A stretch of 64,000 nt of DNA from CAIYTF01 sp963664845 (GCA_963664845.1 OY761615.1:4712001-4776000); one strand, 5' to 3'; shown: positions 9,157-18,537, counted from the first letter of the stretch. Made by a program: numbers and translations. The notes: generated from the letters alone by a model not told the origin.

Positions 9157-9176
9157 ATTATTCCACAATGAATAAT
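9157..9176. promoter_or_regulatory. Inverted repeat in the divergent sigma/transferase promoter region
   Basis: ATTATTC and GAATAAT flank a 6-nt spacer, centred in the 217-base gap between the divergently read sigma factor gene and the glycosyltransferase gene. This is the size and place expected of an operator. It is AT-rich and short, so chance cannot be ruled out. Confidence 0.3.
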
Positions 9177-9298
9177 ACCTCAGGTTGCTAAAGAAGCTGA
9201 TAAAAGTTCAAAAATAGGTTTATATTACTTTTCAGAAATTGCCCCGACAGTACAGTGTGTGAAAAAAATCAACAAACAGTAAAAGCGGCCACCGGATA

Positions 9299-10678
9299 AT
9301 GAAAACCGTTTTGTATTCAGTTATAATACCAACCTTTAACGAACAGCATACTATTGCAGACACAATAGACGGTGTTCTTGCCATTCTTCCAGGCGCAGAA
9401 ATTATTGTTTGCGATGCCAGTCCAACAAAGGAGACGCTTTGGCAGGCGGGTGCCGCTGACATCACGGTGACTTCTTCAGAACCTTCGAGGGGAAAACAGT
9501 GCAATCTTGGTGCTGAATTGGCGTCGGGCGATATCCTGCTTTTTTTACACGCTGACACAACCCTTCCATACAATGCAGCCGAGTTGCTCTTTGCTTTTTT
9601 TTCCCTTCCGGAAAATCAGGCTGCCACCTTCCGTCTTAAGTTTGATGTTGACCATATATTATTCGATACCTACAGTTTTCTTTCAAAATTTGATTCGGTT
9701 TACACGCGGTTTGGGGATACCTGCATTGTCTTCCGGAAGGACTTTTTTAATCGTATAGGCAAGTTCCCGGATTACGCCGCTTATGAGGATGTTGAAATTC
9801 TACGGAGGGCAAGGGAAAAAACTAAAATTGGTTCATTACCTGGATTTGTCAGAACGTCAGCCAGGCGCAAGATTATGAACGGATTGGTGAAACAGCAGTT
9901 TCTGAATTTCAGGCTGATCTCGAGCTATTTACTTGGTTTTTCAGCTTCACGGCTGTCGAAGATTTATCATTCTTCGGTTAACAAAAAAGGCCATAATTCA
10001 GCCATTATATTCGCTAAATATCCTCATCCCGGGAAAGTAAAAACCAGGCTTGCCGCAACCCTTGGTGAAAAGAGCGCTGTAAAGCTGTATAAACTATTTG
10101 CTGAAAAACTTATAAAACTGATAAGACATATGCCGGACATGAGAAAGTATATATTTCATCCGGACGAGGAAGACGGAAAACTTATGCGAAGATGGGGGGG
10201 AATTCGGTTTTTCTATGGGCTTCAGAAGGGAGATGATCTTGGTATAAGAATGAAAAATGCTTTCAAAATGGTTTTCTCACATGGCGCAAAGAAGGCTGTT
10301 ATTGTCGGAACTGATGTTCCTGATATTACACGCGGAATCATCCGTGAGGCATTTCAGTCATTAGATACCTGTGATCTGGTTATAGGTCCTTCTCTTGATG
10401 GTGGATACTATTTGTTGGGGATGAAACAGCCAAATGAGGAGTTATTTCAAGATATTTCCTGGAGTACCGCGAGTGTTTATGTTGAAACATTGAGGAAAAT
10501 CAGTCGACAGGGGAAATCATGTTTTATTTTACCTGCTCTTATTGATGTCGATTCCGAAGCTGATTTGAAACGTTGGATTCAGGAATCGCGGCAGGGGAGT
10601 CAAAAAAGGATAAAAAAAGGGCATAAACTGGAGTCGATTGAAAAAGAGACGGGAAAAATTATCGAATATTTATGCTGA
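9299..10678 (+). CDS. Fused glycosyltransferase: rSAM-associated transferase 2 + transferase 1 (DUF2064)
   Basis: A 459-residue fusion. Residues 1-225 are a GT-A family 2 glycosyltransferase (SVIIPTFNEQHTIADTI, VCDASPT, SRGKQCNLGA, FLHADTTLP), of the kind called rSAM/selenodomain-associated transferase 2. Residues 235-430 are the partner, transferase 1 (IIFAKYPHPGKVKTRLA, GTDVPDITRGII, GPSLDGGYYLLGM), a nucleotidyltransferase-like fold. These two families commonly occur beside ArsS-type radical SAM genes, and here a peroxidase-like gene and arsS follow. Together they suggest assembly of a modified sugar product, perhaps an arsenosugar-like compound. The reaction of each half is not established. 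Confidence 0.88.
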   Translation: MKTVLYSVIIPTFNEQHTIADTIDGVLAILPGAEIIVCDASPTKETLWQAGAADITVTSSEPSRGKQCNLGAELASGDILLFLHADTTLPYNAAELLFAFFSLPENQAATFRLKFDVDHILFDTYSFLSKFDSVYTRFGDTCIVFRKDFFNRIGKFPDYAAYEDVEILRRAREKTKIGSLPGFVRTSARRKIMNGLVKQQFLNFRLISSYLLGFSASRLSKIYHSSVNKKGHNSAIIFAKYPHPGKVKTRLAATLGEKSAVKLYKLFAEKLIKLIRHMPDMRKYIFHPDEEDGKLMRRWGGIRFFYGLQKGDDLGIRMKNAFKMVFSHGAKKAVIVGTDVPDITRGIIREAFQSLDTCDLVIGPSLDGGYYLLGMKQPNEELFQDISWSTASVYVETLRKISRQGKSCFILPALIDVDSEADLKRWIQESRQGSQKRIKKGHKLESIEKETGKIIEYLC

Positions 10679-10818
10679 CCTTGTAAGGAACTATTAAGAC
10701 TTTCGTCATAAGATCTGAGGCTGATTGATCTTTTCATAATCGCAGCAATGATTGGGCAGATAACTGCCGGGAACAGGCCACTATTTGAAATTACAACATC
10801 AATAAACAGGAGCTGAAA

Positions 10819-11151
10819 ATGAATTATTATGAGTCGAAGGATTTAGGCCGTTTTGCTGAAGTGGGCAAGTTTAAGCCGGAACTGATGAAAAAATTTTTTG
10901 ATTATTATGCAGCGGCCACCGGTGAAGAAGGTGCTCTTAGCAGAAGAGAGAAGGCGCTCATTGCATTGGCAATCGCTCATTTTAAGCAATGCCCCTATTG
11001 TATTGATGCCTATACAACAACATGTCTTGAAACCGGGGCAAATCCTGACCAAATGACAGAGGCAATTCATGTGGCGGCAGCAATGGCGGCGGGAATGAAT
11101 CTGGTGCACGGTGTACAGATGCTTAATGTTCTTGAGAAAGAAGGAGCATGA
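10819..11151 (+). CDS. AhpD/CMD-family peroxidase-like protein of the ArsS cluster
   Basis: A 110-residue all-helical protein of the carboxymuconolactone decarboxylase/AhpD fold. The redox pair is CPYC (Cys58, Cys61), in KQCPYCIDAYTTTC. In AhpD itself a histidine stands four residues after the second Cys; here that position is Tyr65, so the peroxidase relay is altered. The gene overlaps the ArsS-type radical SAM gene by four bases (ATGA), which implies coupled translation and a shared pathway. It matches the family named as arsenosugar biosynthesis-associated peroxidase-like protein. GGAGCTGAAA before the ATG is a good ribosome site. Confidence 0.88.
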   Translation: MNYYESKDLGRFAEVGKFKPELMKKFFDYYAAATGEEGALSRREKALIALAIAHFKQCPYCIDAYTTTCLETGANPDQMTEAIHVAAAMAAGMNLVHGVQMLNVLEKEGA

Positions 11152-12179
11152 AAACAGAAGGTTCAAACATCAGGAATTCTACGGGTCATCATCAGGAAGA
11201 AAGATATGATTTTAACAGAACGGTTGCAGAACAAAATCTGGAATTAAACCCTATCTCGGTTGAAACGCTGCAGGTTAATATTACCAAATTGTGTAATCAG
11301 GCATGTCTTCATTGTCATGTTGATGCTTCGCCAAAGCGCACGGAGCAAATGGACAGGGCAGGGATTGATAGATGTTTGGAGATCCTTGCTGCCAATGATT
11401 GCATAAAAAATCTGGACATAACCGGAGGTGCACCGGAACTGAATCATTACTTTGACTATTTTGTGACAGAGGCAAAAAGGCTTTGTAAACACGTGATGGT
11501 GCGGCACAATCTAACGGTAACCTTCGACGGGAATCCGCAAAACGGGGATCGAAAGGATTACCTCCCTCAATTCTTTGCCAGCAATGAGGTTGAAGTTATT
11601 TCATCGCTCCCATATTACCAAAAGTATTTCACCGATAAGCAACGTGGTCGCGGAGTGTTCGAAAAGAGCATTGAATCGATACGGCTGTTAAATGAGGTTG
11701 GTTATGGTCAGAAAGATTCAGGGTTGAAACTTCATCTGGTTTACAATCCGGTCGGCGCTTTCCTGCCGGCCTCTCAAAAGACATTGGAAGCAGATTTTAA
11801 AAAGGAGTTGTGGTCGCAATTTGGACTGGTATTCAACAATCTTCTTACGATAACTAATATGCCAATTCACCGGTTCAGAGAACAATTGGAAAGGCTCGGG
11901 ATGTACGAGGAGTATATGGATAAACTGCTTGCCGCCTTCAACCCATCTGCTGCCAAAGGCGTAATGTGCCGTTCATTGTTGAGCGTTGGGTATGACGGAG
12001 CAATTTATGATTGTGATTTTAACCAGATGCTTAATCTGCAGATAATCAATCACCGCATGAAGAGCATATTTGATTTTAATCTTGACGAACTAATGCAACG
12101 TAGGATTCAATTCGGTGCGCATTGTTTTGGCTGTACAGCCGGTTCCGGAAGCAGTTGCGGTGGCTCGACCGCTGAATAA
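11148..12179 (+). CDS. arsS: ArsS-type radical SAM protein (arsenosugar biosynthesis family)
   Basis: A 343-residue radical SAM enzyme with the cluster motif CNQACLHC (about residues 48-55) and ITGGAPELN. The C-terminal part (DUF3641) has GVMCRSLLSVGYDGAIYDC, then HCFGCTAGSGSSCGGS, which should bind additional Fe-S clusters. This is the layout of ArsS, which is linked to joining the arsenical and adenosyl-derived sugar in arsenosugar formation. Its start overlaps the stop of the peroxidase-like gene (ATGA). No ArsM arsenite methyltransferase is visible in the window, so arsenic as the real substrate is not proven here. Confidence 0.9.
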   Translation: MKTEGSNIRNSTGHHQEERYDFNRTVAEQNLELNPISVETLQVNITKLCNQACLHCHVDASPKRTEQMDRAGIDRCLEILAANDCIKNLDITGGAPELNHYFDYFVTEAKRLCKHVMVRHNLTVTFDGNPQNGDRKDYLPQFFASNEVEVISSLPYYQKYFTDKQRGRGVFEKSIESIRLLNEVGYGQKDSGLKLHLVYNPVGAFLPASQKTLEADFKKELWSQFGLVFNNLLTITNMPIHRFREQLERLGMYEEYMDKLLAAFNPSAAKGVMCRSLLSVGYDGAIYDCDFNQMLNLQIINHRMKSIFDFNLDELMQRRIQFGAHCFGCTAGSGSSCGGSTAE

Positions 12180-12217
12180 TGCGAATAATGTGAATATTGT
12201 CAATAAGGAGAAATTTG

Positions 12218-14707
12218 ATGCCATTATTGTCCAATAAGTATTTTAAATGGTTGCAGGCAGATTCGCCAAGAGGTGATGTTGAAAAATACCCTGTTATTGA
12301 CGGCAATGGTGAAACCCCGGTTGAGGGTGTTTATATAGCCGGAGATTTGACGGGAGTTCCATTACTTAAATTCGCGGCGGAAAACGGGAAAAAACTGATA
12401 GATCACATTTGGACTGATCCAGGTTTCCAAAAACAACGAATACAGAAGGCTGATCCGGAAGTGATTGATGTTATAATAGTTGGCGCGGGGCCTGCTGGAA
12501 TTTCCGCGGGCATCGAAGCGATGAAGTATAATATGCACGTGTTGATATTGGAATCTGCACAGAAATTCAACACGGTTAAAAATTTTCCCAAAGGAAAACC
12601 AATATTTGCAGAGCCAGCGGATCTGAAACAGGAATCTGCACTGCTCATATCTGATGGGACAAAGGAGTCCCTGCTTACGGAATTATCCAATCAAACAGAT
12701 AATTATTCCATTCCGATTCTTGAGGGGATCATGGTGGATAAAATAACCAAGCGGTCATCATACCTGGAGATAAATACCGAGGGGAAAGTGTTCAAAGCGT
12801 TAAGGGTAATACTTGCCATAGGGAAATCGGGTAATTCGCGAATGCTGAATGTGCCGGGAGAAAATCTGCCGAAAGTATTTAACCGGCTCTTTGATCCCGC
12901 AGATGCCAGTTCTCAAAACGTTTTGGTTGTCGGGGGAGGTGATTCAGCACTGGAAACTGCGATTGCAACTGCTGCATATGCCAATCGAGTAACGATATCT
13001 TACCGGAAGTTGGAATTTTCGCGACCGAAGGAAGGAAATTTAATCAAACTGAATTCTCTGGTGGCCGAAGGGAAAATCAGAATATTGCTTGGCTCGACCG
13101 TGAAGGAAATTAAAGAGAACAGCGTAATTCTGGTTGGAAAATCCGGTGACACAACAGAGATTGATAACACCATGGTGTTATCAATGATTGGAAAAGAACT
13201 TCCTTTGGAATTGTTTAAACGGAGCAATATCAGGATGGAGGGGGACCTTTCGTTTTATCATAAATTGCAGTTTGTTTTGCTGGTGTTATTTGCCGGCGTC
13301 CTATATTTTGGAAAAAGCAGCCAGGCATTTTCGCAATATTTCTATAATGGAAAAGCGCAGTCATTTGGCGAGGCGTTTGGACAATTGTGGAAATCGGATT
13401 TCTGGATCAGGCTTATTTCTCTGCCCGGGTTGATATTGTCGGATGTTTTCTCCAACAGAGTAAGCATGTATAATGCAACGGAGTATGTGAATGCATTACT
13501 GGCATGGTTATGTTTTATCGTCATTATTTTTGTTGGGATATATGTGCTGGGGAAATTTGCCCGAGAGACCATTAAAAATTTTTCTTTTGGTTGGAGGACA
13601 TTTAAGTACAGCTATTTTGGTGCAGTTGGGATCTTTTTTGTTATCGTGTTCTTTGGTGACAAGTATTATGGTGTTGAAGTGCTAAGCAAACCTCCAGTAT
13701 TTTGGTACGGCTGTCTTTACTCGGTTACCATAGTGATATTCGGAGTCAGAAGAATTGTCGTTAAATCAACCAAATACATTACCTTACAAACCCTCTCGTT
13801 AATGCTCATCCAGGTTTTTCCTCTATTCCTTTTACCCGAAATTATTTTCCCTTACCTTGGGAAAGCGGGCGCTTTTGGAGCATCTGATGGTTTCATAATG
13901 ACTCAAGTGTTTCCAAACGGCAGTTATTGGCGAACGTATGGATTAGTGCTGGCATGGCCGTTAAATCTGGGTAATCTCTATAATGGGCACATCACTGCTT
14001 TCTGGCTCATTTTTAGTTTGTTACAGTCGTTTATCATCATTCCATTAATGGTGTACAAGTGGGGTAAGGGTGCCTATTGTGGCTGGATATGCTCGTGCGG
14101 AGCTTTGGCTGAGACTCTTGGAGATGAATACCGGACTCTTGCGCCTCACGGTGCACGAGCGAAAAAAATGGAGAACATTGGGCAATGGGTACTTGCAGTT
14201 GCGTTCATAATAACCGCGGTTAAACTGATCAGTGTTCTGAATGATGTCAACATTCCCTTACTTAACCAAAAGTTTTCCTACACTGCTGATTTTCTTCAGA
14301 AAATATATTATTTCAGCATCGATGTTATTTTTTCAGGTGTGTTGGGCGTTGGTGTTTATTTTTTTCTAAGCGGCCGGGTTTGGTGCCGTTTTGGCTGTCC
14401 GTTGGCAGCTCTCATGCATATCTATGCCCGATTTTCCAAATACCGGATTTTCTCCGAGAAAAAGAAATGCATTTCCTGCAATATTTGTACAAAAGTTTGC
14501 CATATGGGAATTGACGTAATGAATTATGCGAATAAAGGCATACCGATGAATGATGTTGAATGTGTAAGGTGTTCTGCCTGCATCGTAAGTTGCCCAACAC
14601 AGGTACTCACCTTTGGTTCGCTCCCTCAGATGGATACGGCAAACACGCTGACAAGGAGGATGCGGATTGAACCAGTAAATAAATCAGATTGGAGAAGCGG
14701 GTTATAG
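12218..14707 (+). CDS. FAD/NAD(P) flavoprotein fused to membrane polyferredoxin (NapH/CcoG-like)
   Basis: A predicted membrane electron-transfer protein of 829 residues. The ATG at 12218 has AAGGAG seven bases upstream; a TTG seven codons earlier is less likely. Residues 88-100 hold the FAD motif VGAGPAGISAG and about 237 the NAD(P) motif VVGGGDSALETA, as in thioredoxin-reductase-like and YpdA-like enzymes, but no CxxC redox pair follows. From about residue 345 several membrane segments come, with the cysteine motifs YCGWICSCGALAE (about 621) and WCRFGCPLAAL (about 722), then two 4Fe-4S ferredoxin motifs, CISCNICTKVCHMG and CVRCSACIVSCPTQV. Oddly, the first 60 residues read like the C-terminal end of the same flavoprotein fold (VEGVYIAGDLTGVPLLK). 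It is 38 bases after arsS and probably supplies electrons to that pathway. Confidence 0.8.
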   Translation: MPLLSNKYFKWLQADSPRGDVEKYPVIDGNGETPVEGVYIAGDLTGVPLLKFAAENGKKLIDHIWTDPGFQKQRIQKADPEVIDVIIVGAGPAGISAGIEAMKYNMHVLILESAQKFNTVKNFPKGKPIFAEPADLKQESALLISDGTKESLLTELSNQTDNYSIPILEGIMVDKITKRSSYLEINTEGKVFKALRVILAIGKSGNSRMLNVPGENLPKVFNRLFDPADASSQNVLVVGGGDSALETAIATAAYANRVTISYRKLEFSRPKEGNLIKLNSLVAEGKIRILLGSTVKEIKENSVILVGKSGDTTEIDNTMVLSMIGKELPLELFKRSNIRMEGDLSFYHKLQFVLLVLFAGVLYFGKSSQAFSQYFYNGKAQSFGEAFGQLWKSDFWIRLISLPGLILSDVFSNRVSMYNATEYVNALLAWLCFIVIIFVGIYVLGKFARETIKNFSFGWRTFKYSYFGAVGIFFVIVFFGDKYYGVEVLSKPPVFWYGCLYSVTIVIFGVRRIVVKSTKYITLQTLSLMLIQVFPLFLLPEIIFPYLGKAGAFGASDGFIMTQVFPNGSYWRTYGLVLAWPLNLGNLYNGHITAFWLIFSLLQSFIIIPLMVYKWGKGAYCGWICSCGALAETLGDEYRTLAPHGARAKKMENIGQWVLAVAFIITAVKLISVLNDVNIPLLNQKFSYTADFLQKIYYFSIDVIFSGVLGVGVYFFLSGRVWCRFGCPLAALMHIYARFSKYRIFSEKKKCISCNICTKVCHMGIDVMNYANKGIPMNDVECVRCSACIVSCPTQVLTFGSLPQMDTANTLTRRMRIEPVNKSDWRSGL

Positions 14708-14778
14708 GGGTACTTTATGCATTTGCCTTGTGGACCGGATTTGGCATATTTAACTGACATAAAAATGAAAGGTTGGTG

Positions 14779-15162
14779 ATGTTTTCGAAATTGTGGTTTA
14801 TTGCAGCTGTCTTTGTGCTCTTTTCAAGTATGGCCCAGGCTCAGGAAAAGGAGGGCACCATAACGGTGAGTGGCCTCAGACAGGCAATGGCAGAGGACTC
14901 AAGTTTGGTTATTCTGGACGTAAGAACGCCGGAAGAGCTTACCGGGCAACTGGGGAAGATTGATGGAGCGTTGAATATTCCGTTACAACAGCTTGAGGAC
15001 CGAATTAATGAACTTGCAGACCTGAAATACAAGAATGTTGCGGTCATTTGCAGATCCGGGGTCAGATCTGCCAAAGCTCAAAAAATTCTTTCTGATCATG
15101 GGATAAAAAGCAAAAGTGTGGCCGGAGGTATGATCGAATTCAGGAAAACGGAAAAAGAATAG
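14779..15162 (+). CDS. Exported single-domain rhodanese-like protein
   Basis: A 127-residue protein with a signal peptide (MFSKLWFIAAVFVLFSSMAQ, cleaved near AQA) and one rhodanese domain. The active-site loop is VICRSGVRSAK with catalytic Cys about 91; the substrate-entry motif DVRTPEELTGQLGKIDGALN is typical. It should carry persulfide sulfur in the periplasm or act in thiol redox chemistry. ATG 14779 is preferred because GAAAGG lies six bases upstream; in-frame TTG and GTG codons precede it directly. It follows the polyferredoxin gene by 71 bases and may be the last gene of the ArsS operon. Confidence 0.88.
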   Translation: MFSKLWFIAAVFVLFSSMAQAQEKEGTITVSGLRQAMAEDSSLVILDVRTPEELTGQLGKIDGALNIPLQQLEDRINELADLKYKNVAVICRSGVRSAKAQKILSDHGIKSKSVAGGMIEFRKTEKE

Positions 15163-15311
15163 GACAATTCTGTTCATTCAATAAGGCTTCTCTTTTCTTT
15201 TGTGTGTTTTTTTCGAATATTGCAACCAGAATTGTTCAGATGCCTAAACAATTATAGTTTAACCAGAAATGACAAAATATTGGATAAGGTGCAAGTAAAA
15301 CTCACCCTGTG

Positions 15312-15482
15312 TCCCTCCCTGTTCGCAAAGGGAGCAATGGTGTCAACTTAGCGTAAACTGCAAGACGCTGACGATGGAATTGTCTTCGAAATGGCTCGGA
15401 TTAGGTAGATTCCCGCCTTCGCGGGAATGACATTCGCTCATTGTATTTGTTAAGTTGACACCATTGCTTTTGCAGGGAGGGA
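15312..15482. repeat. MITE-like element with 18-bp perfect terminal inverted repeats and a nested REP hairpin
   Basis: Most of the 388-base gap between the rhodanese and the kinase gene is this element. AGCAATGGTGTCAACTTA (15333-15350) and its exact reverse complement (15451-15468) face each other, and outside them TCCCTCCCTG and CAGGGAGGGA also match inverted. Inside lies GTAG (15405-15408) directly followed by the 20-bp hairpin ATTCCCGCCTTCGCGGGAAT (15409-15428). No coding capacity is seen. Related copies lie at 24841, 42281, 45420 and 49477. Confidence 0.8.
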
Positions 15483-15550
15483 AGGAGCGCTTTTTTTTAG
15501 CTTTGACTTGACCAAGTCAGGTACGAAATAAAACACAAATCATTGGAAGC

Positions 15551-17701
15551 ATGTTTATCAGTGCAAATTTAGATAGTTTCAAATTACTTGCCGAAAATCT
15601 CCCGCAGATCATTTCCCGCTTTGATCGGGAGGGGAGACACTTGTATATTAACCGCAGTATAGAAAACGAGACCAAACATTTGATGCAGGATTGTACCGGA
15701 AAAACAATCCATGAACTTGGTTATCCGGAGCACATGTGTTTGCTTTTTGAGCTTGGTTTGGAGGAAGTGTTTCAAACCGGTCAGACAAAAACGTTTGAGT
15801 TTGATTTTGTATCACCTGCCGGGATGATGCACTATGTGACCAATCTGGTGGCTGATACTTACAGCAAGGAGGGAACAGTGGAAACCGTTCTTGCCATATC
15901 CATGAATACCACAGCGCAATTAAGTGCTGAAGCAAAAATTTGGGAAGGAGAGGAAAAATATCGTTCCCTGTTTGAGAACAGTCTTGACGCGATATTGTTG
16001 ACAATACCTGACGGGAGCATTTTGGCGGCTAATCCGGCAGCGTGTGAAATGTTCGGTCGGACTGAGGCTGAGATATGCGAAGTTGGAAGGGGAGGGCTTG
16101 TGGATATGAGTGATCCACGATTAAACCCAATTCTGTACGAAAGAGCCCGCTCAGGGAGGGTTCGCTCTGAACTTACCTTTATTCGGGCAGGCGGAACGAA
16201 ATTTCCGGGTGATGCATTTTCTGCAGTATTCAAAGATAAAGCAGGGCAGGAACGAACGTGTATTATTATTAGAGATATTTCCGAACGAAAAAAGGCCGAA
16301 GAGCAGCAGATACAATTGCAATTTCAGATAAATAATATACTGGAGAGCATTTCAGATGCGTTTGTGGCTATTGACAGCAAGTGGAATTATACTTACGTAA
16401 ATGAAAAAGCCCTGGACCTTCTGGACAAAAAATGGCAGGACATAATCGGCAAAAATGTTTGGGAAACATTCCCCGAATCAGTTGATAAACCTATCTATAA
16501 AGCTTGTCAAAGAGTAGTAAGTGAAAAGTGTCCCACTACTATTGAGCAGTACAATGCTGTGCTGGACCGTTGGTTTGACAACAGGATATTTCCTTCCCGG
16601 GATGGTGTAACCATTTATTTTCAGGACATTACTCATCGGAAAAGAACGGAAGATATGCTCCGCAAAAATGAGGAGAGGATAAGGCTTGCTATTAAATCAG
16701 CCGATATCACCGTATTTAATCAGGACACCAATCTTCGGTTTACCTGGATTTATAATCCGATTTTTGGCTATTCACCGGAAATGATCACCGGGAAAAGCGA
16801 TATGGATATTCTTGAGCCGGATGATGCCCGGTACATTTCTCAATTAAAGCAAAAAGTTATCGATACCGGAACGGGATCACATAATGAGATCACCCTTTCA
16901 AGTCCCATAGGCAATCTCGTTCTGGAAATGTTCCTTGAACCGCTTCACGATGAAAAGAACCATATTGTTGGCTTGACGGGCGCTTTACTGGATATTACCG
17001 CCCGTAAAAAGATTGAAAACGATCTCCATAAATCTCATGAACAGCTTCATGTGTTGGCATCTCATTTGCAATCCGTGAGAGAAGAGGAGCGGTTGAACCT
17101 TTCCAGGAAACTGCACGATGATTTGGGGCAAAGTATGACGGGGCTTAAAATGGATCTGGTTTGGATATCCAAAAAGATGGCGGAGCATGAAGGTATAAAT
17201 ACTGATCTGATAGTGCAAAAGATCAAACGGATATCGGAAATGATTGATGCGATGATTAAATCTGTGCGTGTTATTTCCACTGAGCTTAGACCAAATGTTA
17301 TTGACTATCTGGGGTTGGTGGCCGCAGTTGAATGCGAGGTTGAGGAATTTACCAAGCGAAGTGGCATCGATTGTTCCTTCAATTCAAATGTTGAAAAGGT
17401 AAACCTTGATCCGGCTGTTGCAACAGCAATATATCGCATACTTCAGGAGGCACTCACGAACGTAATTCGTCATGCAGGTGCAACCAAGGTGCTTCTGTCT
17501 TTGACAGTTGAAAAGGATGAGATACAATTACGAATTGAAGATGATGGAATTGGCGTTAGTCAGTCTGAGATTTCCAATATCAATGCCATTGGCATTCTTG
17601 GAATGAAAGAAAGAGCACTGCTGTTTGGCGGCGAACTACAGATAACAGGAAGTCCCCATAAAGGGACTCAAATTTTACTTACACTACCATTTAAAGGATG
17701 A
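15551..17701 (+). CDS. Multi-PAS sensor histidine kinase, NarL-partner type (HisKA_3)
   Basis: A 716-residue, apparently soluble kinase with no transmembrane segment. Four PAS-like domains are visible at about 8-120, 135-250, 255-365 and 375-490, each ending in an I-S/T-D/N-T/I-T or DISERKK-type linker. The dimerisation domain has EERLNLSRKLHDDLGQSM with the phosphoacceptor His about 521. The ATPase has RILQEALTNVIRHAGA (N box) and RIEDDGIGV (G1 box) near the C-terminus. Its stop overlaps the start of a LuxR-type response regulator, so the two form a two-component system. PAS sensing of redox, oxygen or a small ligand is likely, but no cofactor residue stands out. Confidence 0.92.
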   Translation: MFISANLDSFKLLAENLPQIISRFDREGRHLYINRSIENETKHLMQDCTGKTIHELGYPEHMCLLFELGLEEVFQTGQTKTFEFDFVSPAGMMHYVTNLVADTYSKEGTVETVLAISMNTTAQLSAEAKIWEGEEKYRSLFENSLDAILLTIPDGSILAANPAACEMFGRTEAEICEVGRGGLVDMSDPRLNPILYERARSGRVRSELTFIRAGGTKFPGDAFSAVFKDKAGQERTCIIIRDISERKKAEEQQIQLQFQINNILESISDAFVAIDSKWNYTYVNEKALDLLDKKWQDIIGKNVWETFPESVDKPIYKACQRVVSEKCPTTIEQYNAVLDRWFDNRIFPSRDGVTIYFQDITHRKRTEDMLRKNEERIRLAIKSADITVFNQDTNLRFTWIYNPIFGYSPEMITGKSDMDILEPDDARYISQLKQKVIDTGTGSHNEITLSSPIGNLVLEMFLEPLHDEKNHIVGLTGALLDITARKKIENDLHKSHEQLHVLASHLQSVREEERLNLSRKLHDDLGQSMTGLKMDLVWISKKMAEHEGINTDLIVQKIKRISEMIDAMIKSVRVISTELRPNVIDYLGLVAAVECEVEEFTKRSGIDCSFNSNVEKVNLDPAVATAIYRILQEALTNVIRHAGATKVLLSLTVEKDEIQLRIEDDGIGVSQSEISNINAIGILGMKERALLFGGELQITGSPHKGTQILLTLPFKG

Positions 17702-18336
17702 GGATGTATAAAATTATAATAGCGGATGACCATCCGATTGTTCGAAACGGTTTGCGGCAGATCATTTCCGACGAGAAGGATCTGACGGTGTCTGCTGAAG
17801 CAGCAAATGCGGACCAGTTGTTCGAAGAGCTGAAAACCTGTGAATACGATTTGATCATTTTGGATATTGCGATGCCTGGCTTAAGCGGGATTGATGCGCT
17901 GGTTAAAGTTAAAAACGTTCAACCAGATGTTCCCGTGCTGATGCTAAGTGCACTTTCTGAAGATCTTTACGCTGTCCGCACCATTAAAGCAGGAGCTTCC
18001 GGGTATATGCACAAGGAAAGCGCGGCTGAAAACCTCATTGAGGCTATACGAAAAATTTTAAACGGCGGTATTTATGTCAGTGCTGCAATAGCGGAAAAGC
18101 TGGTTCATGACTTGCAGACTACCCCTGTTAAGTCAATTCAGGATCTGTTATCTGTCCGGGAATTTCAAATCATGAGGTTGATTGCTACCGGCAAAACGGT
18201 AGGCGATATAGCAGAACTTCTGAGCCTCAGTGTTACCACCATAAGTACATACAGGAAACGGATTCTGGAAAAAATGGATCTGCAAAATAATGCAGAACTT
18301 ACCTATTATTGTGTGAAGAACGGGCTGGTTGATTAA
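17698..18336 (+). CDS. NarL/FixJ-family response regulator (REC + LuxR HTH)
   Basis: A 212-residue transcription regulator. The receiver domain has the acidic pair IADDHPIVRNGLRQ, phospho-acceptor Asp in LIILDIAMPGLSG (about 58) and the conserved Lys in GYMHKES. The C-terminal HTH (about 150-205) reads FQIMRLIATGKTVGDIAELL followed by SLSVTTISTYRKRILEKM. It overlaps the upstream kinase gene (ATGAGGATG; start at 17698 or 17704), so they are translated together. The target promoters are unknown. Confidence 0.94.
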   Translation: MRMYKIIIADDHPIVRNGLRQIISDEKDLTVSAEAANADQLFEELKTCEYDLIILDIAMPGLSGIDALVKVKNVQPDVPVLMLSALSEDLYAVRTIKAGASGYMHKESAAENLIEAIRKILNGGIYVSAAIAEKLVHDLQTTPVKSIQDLLSVREFQIMRLIATGKTVGDIAELLSLSVTTISTYRKRILEKMDLQNNAELTYYCVKNGLVD

Positions 18337-18537
18337 ATATCGCCCCTAGCCAGGTGCTAAGTCATTCCATTGTCTGAAACGCGTTTTTGTCTTGCCTTCG
18401 CTTCGTTTATCTTTCCTGAATATTGTAGTCCCAAGTATGACGATAAACCCATAAAAATTCTACAAAAAGATCGCACTATTATCGATTGAATTCCCTTTGG
18501 TTTACGTTTAGATTCAGGCAATAATTTTACGGCGAAA

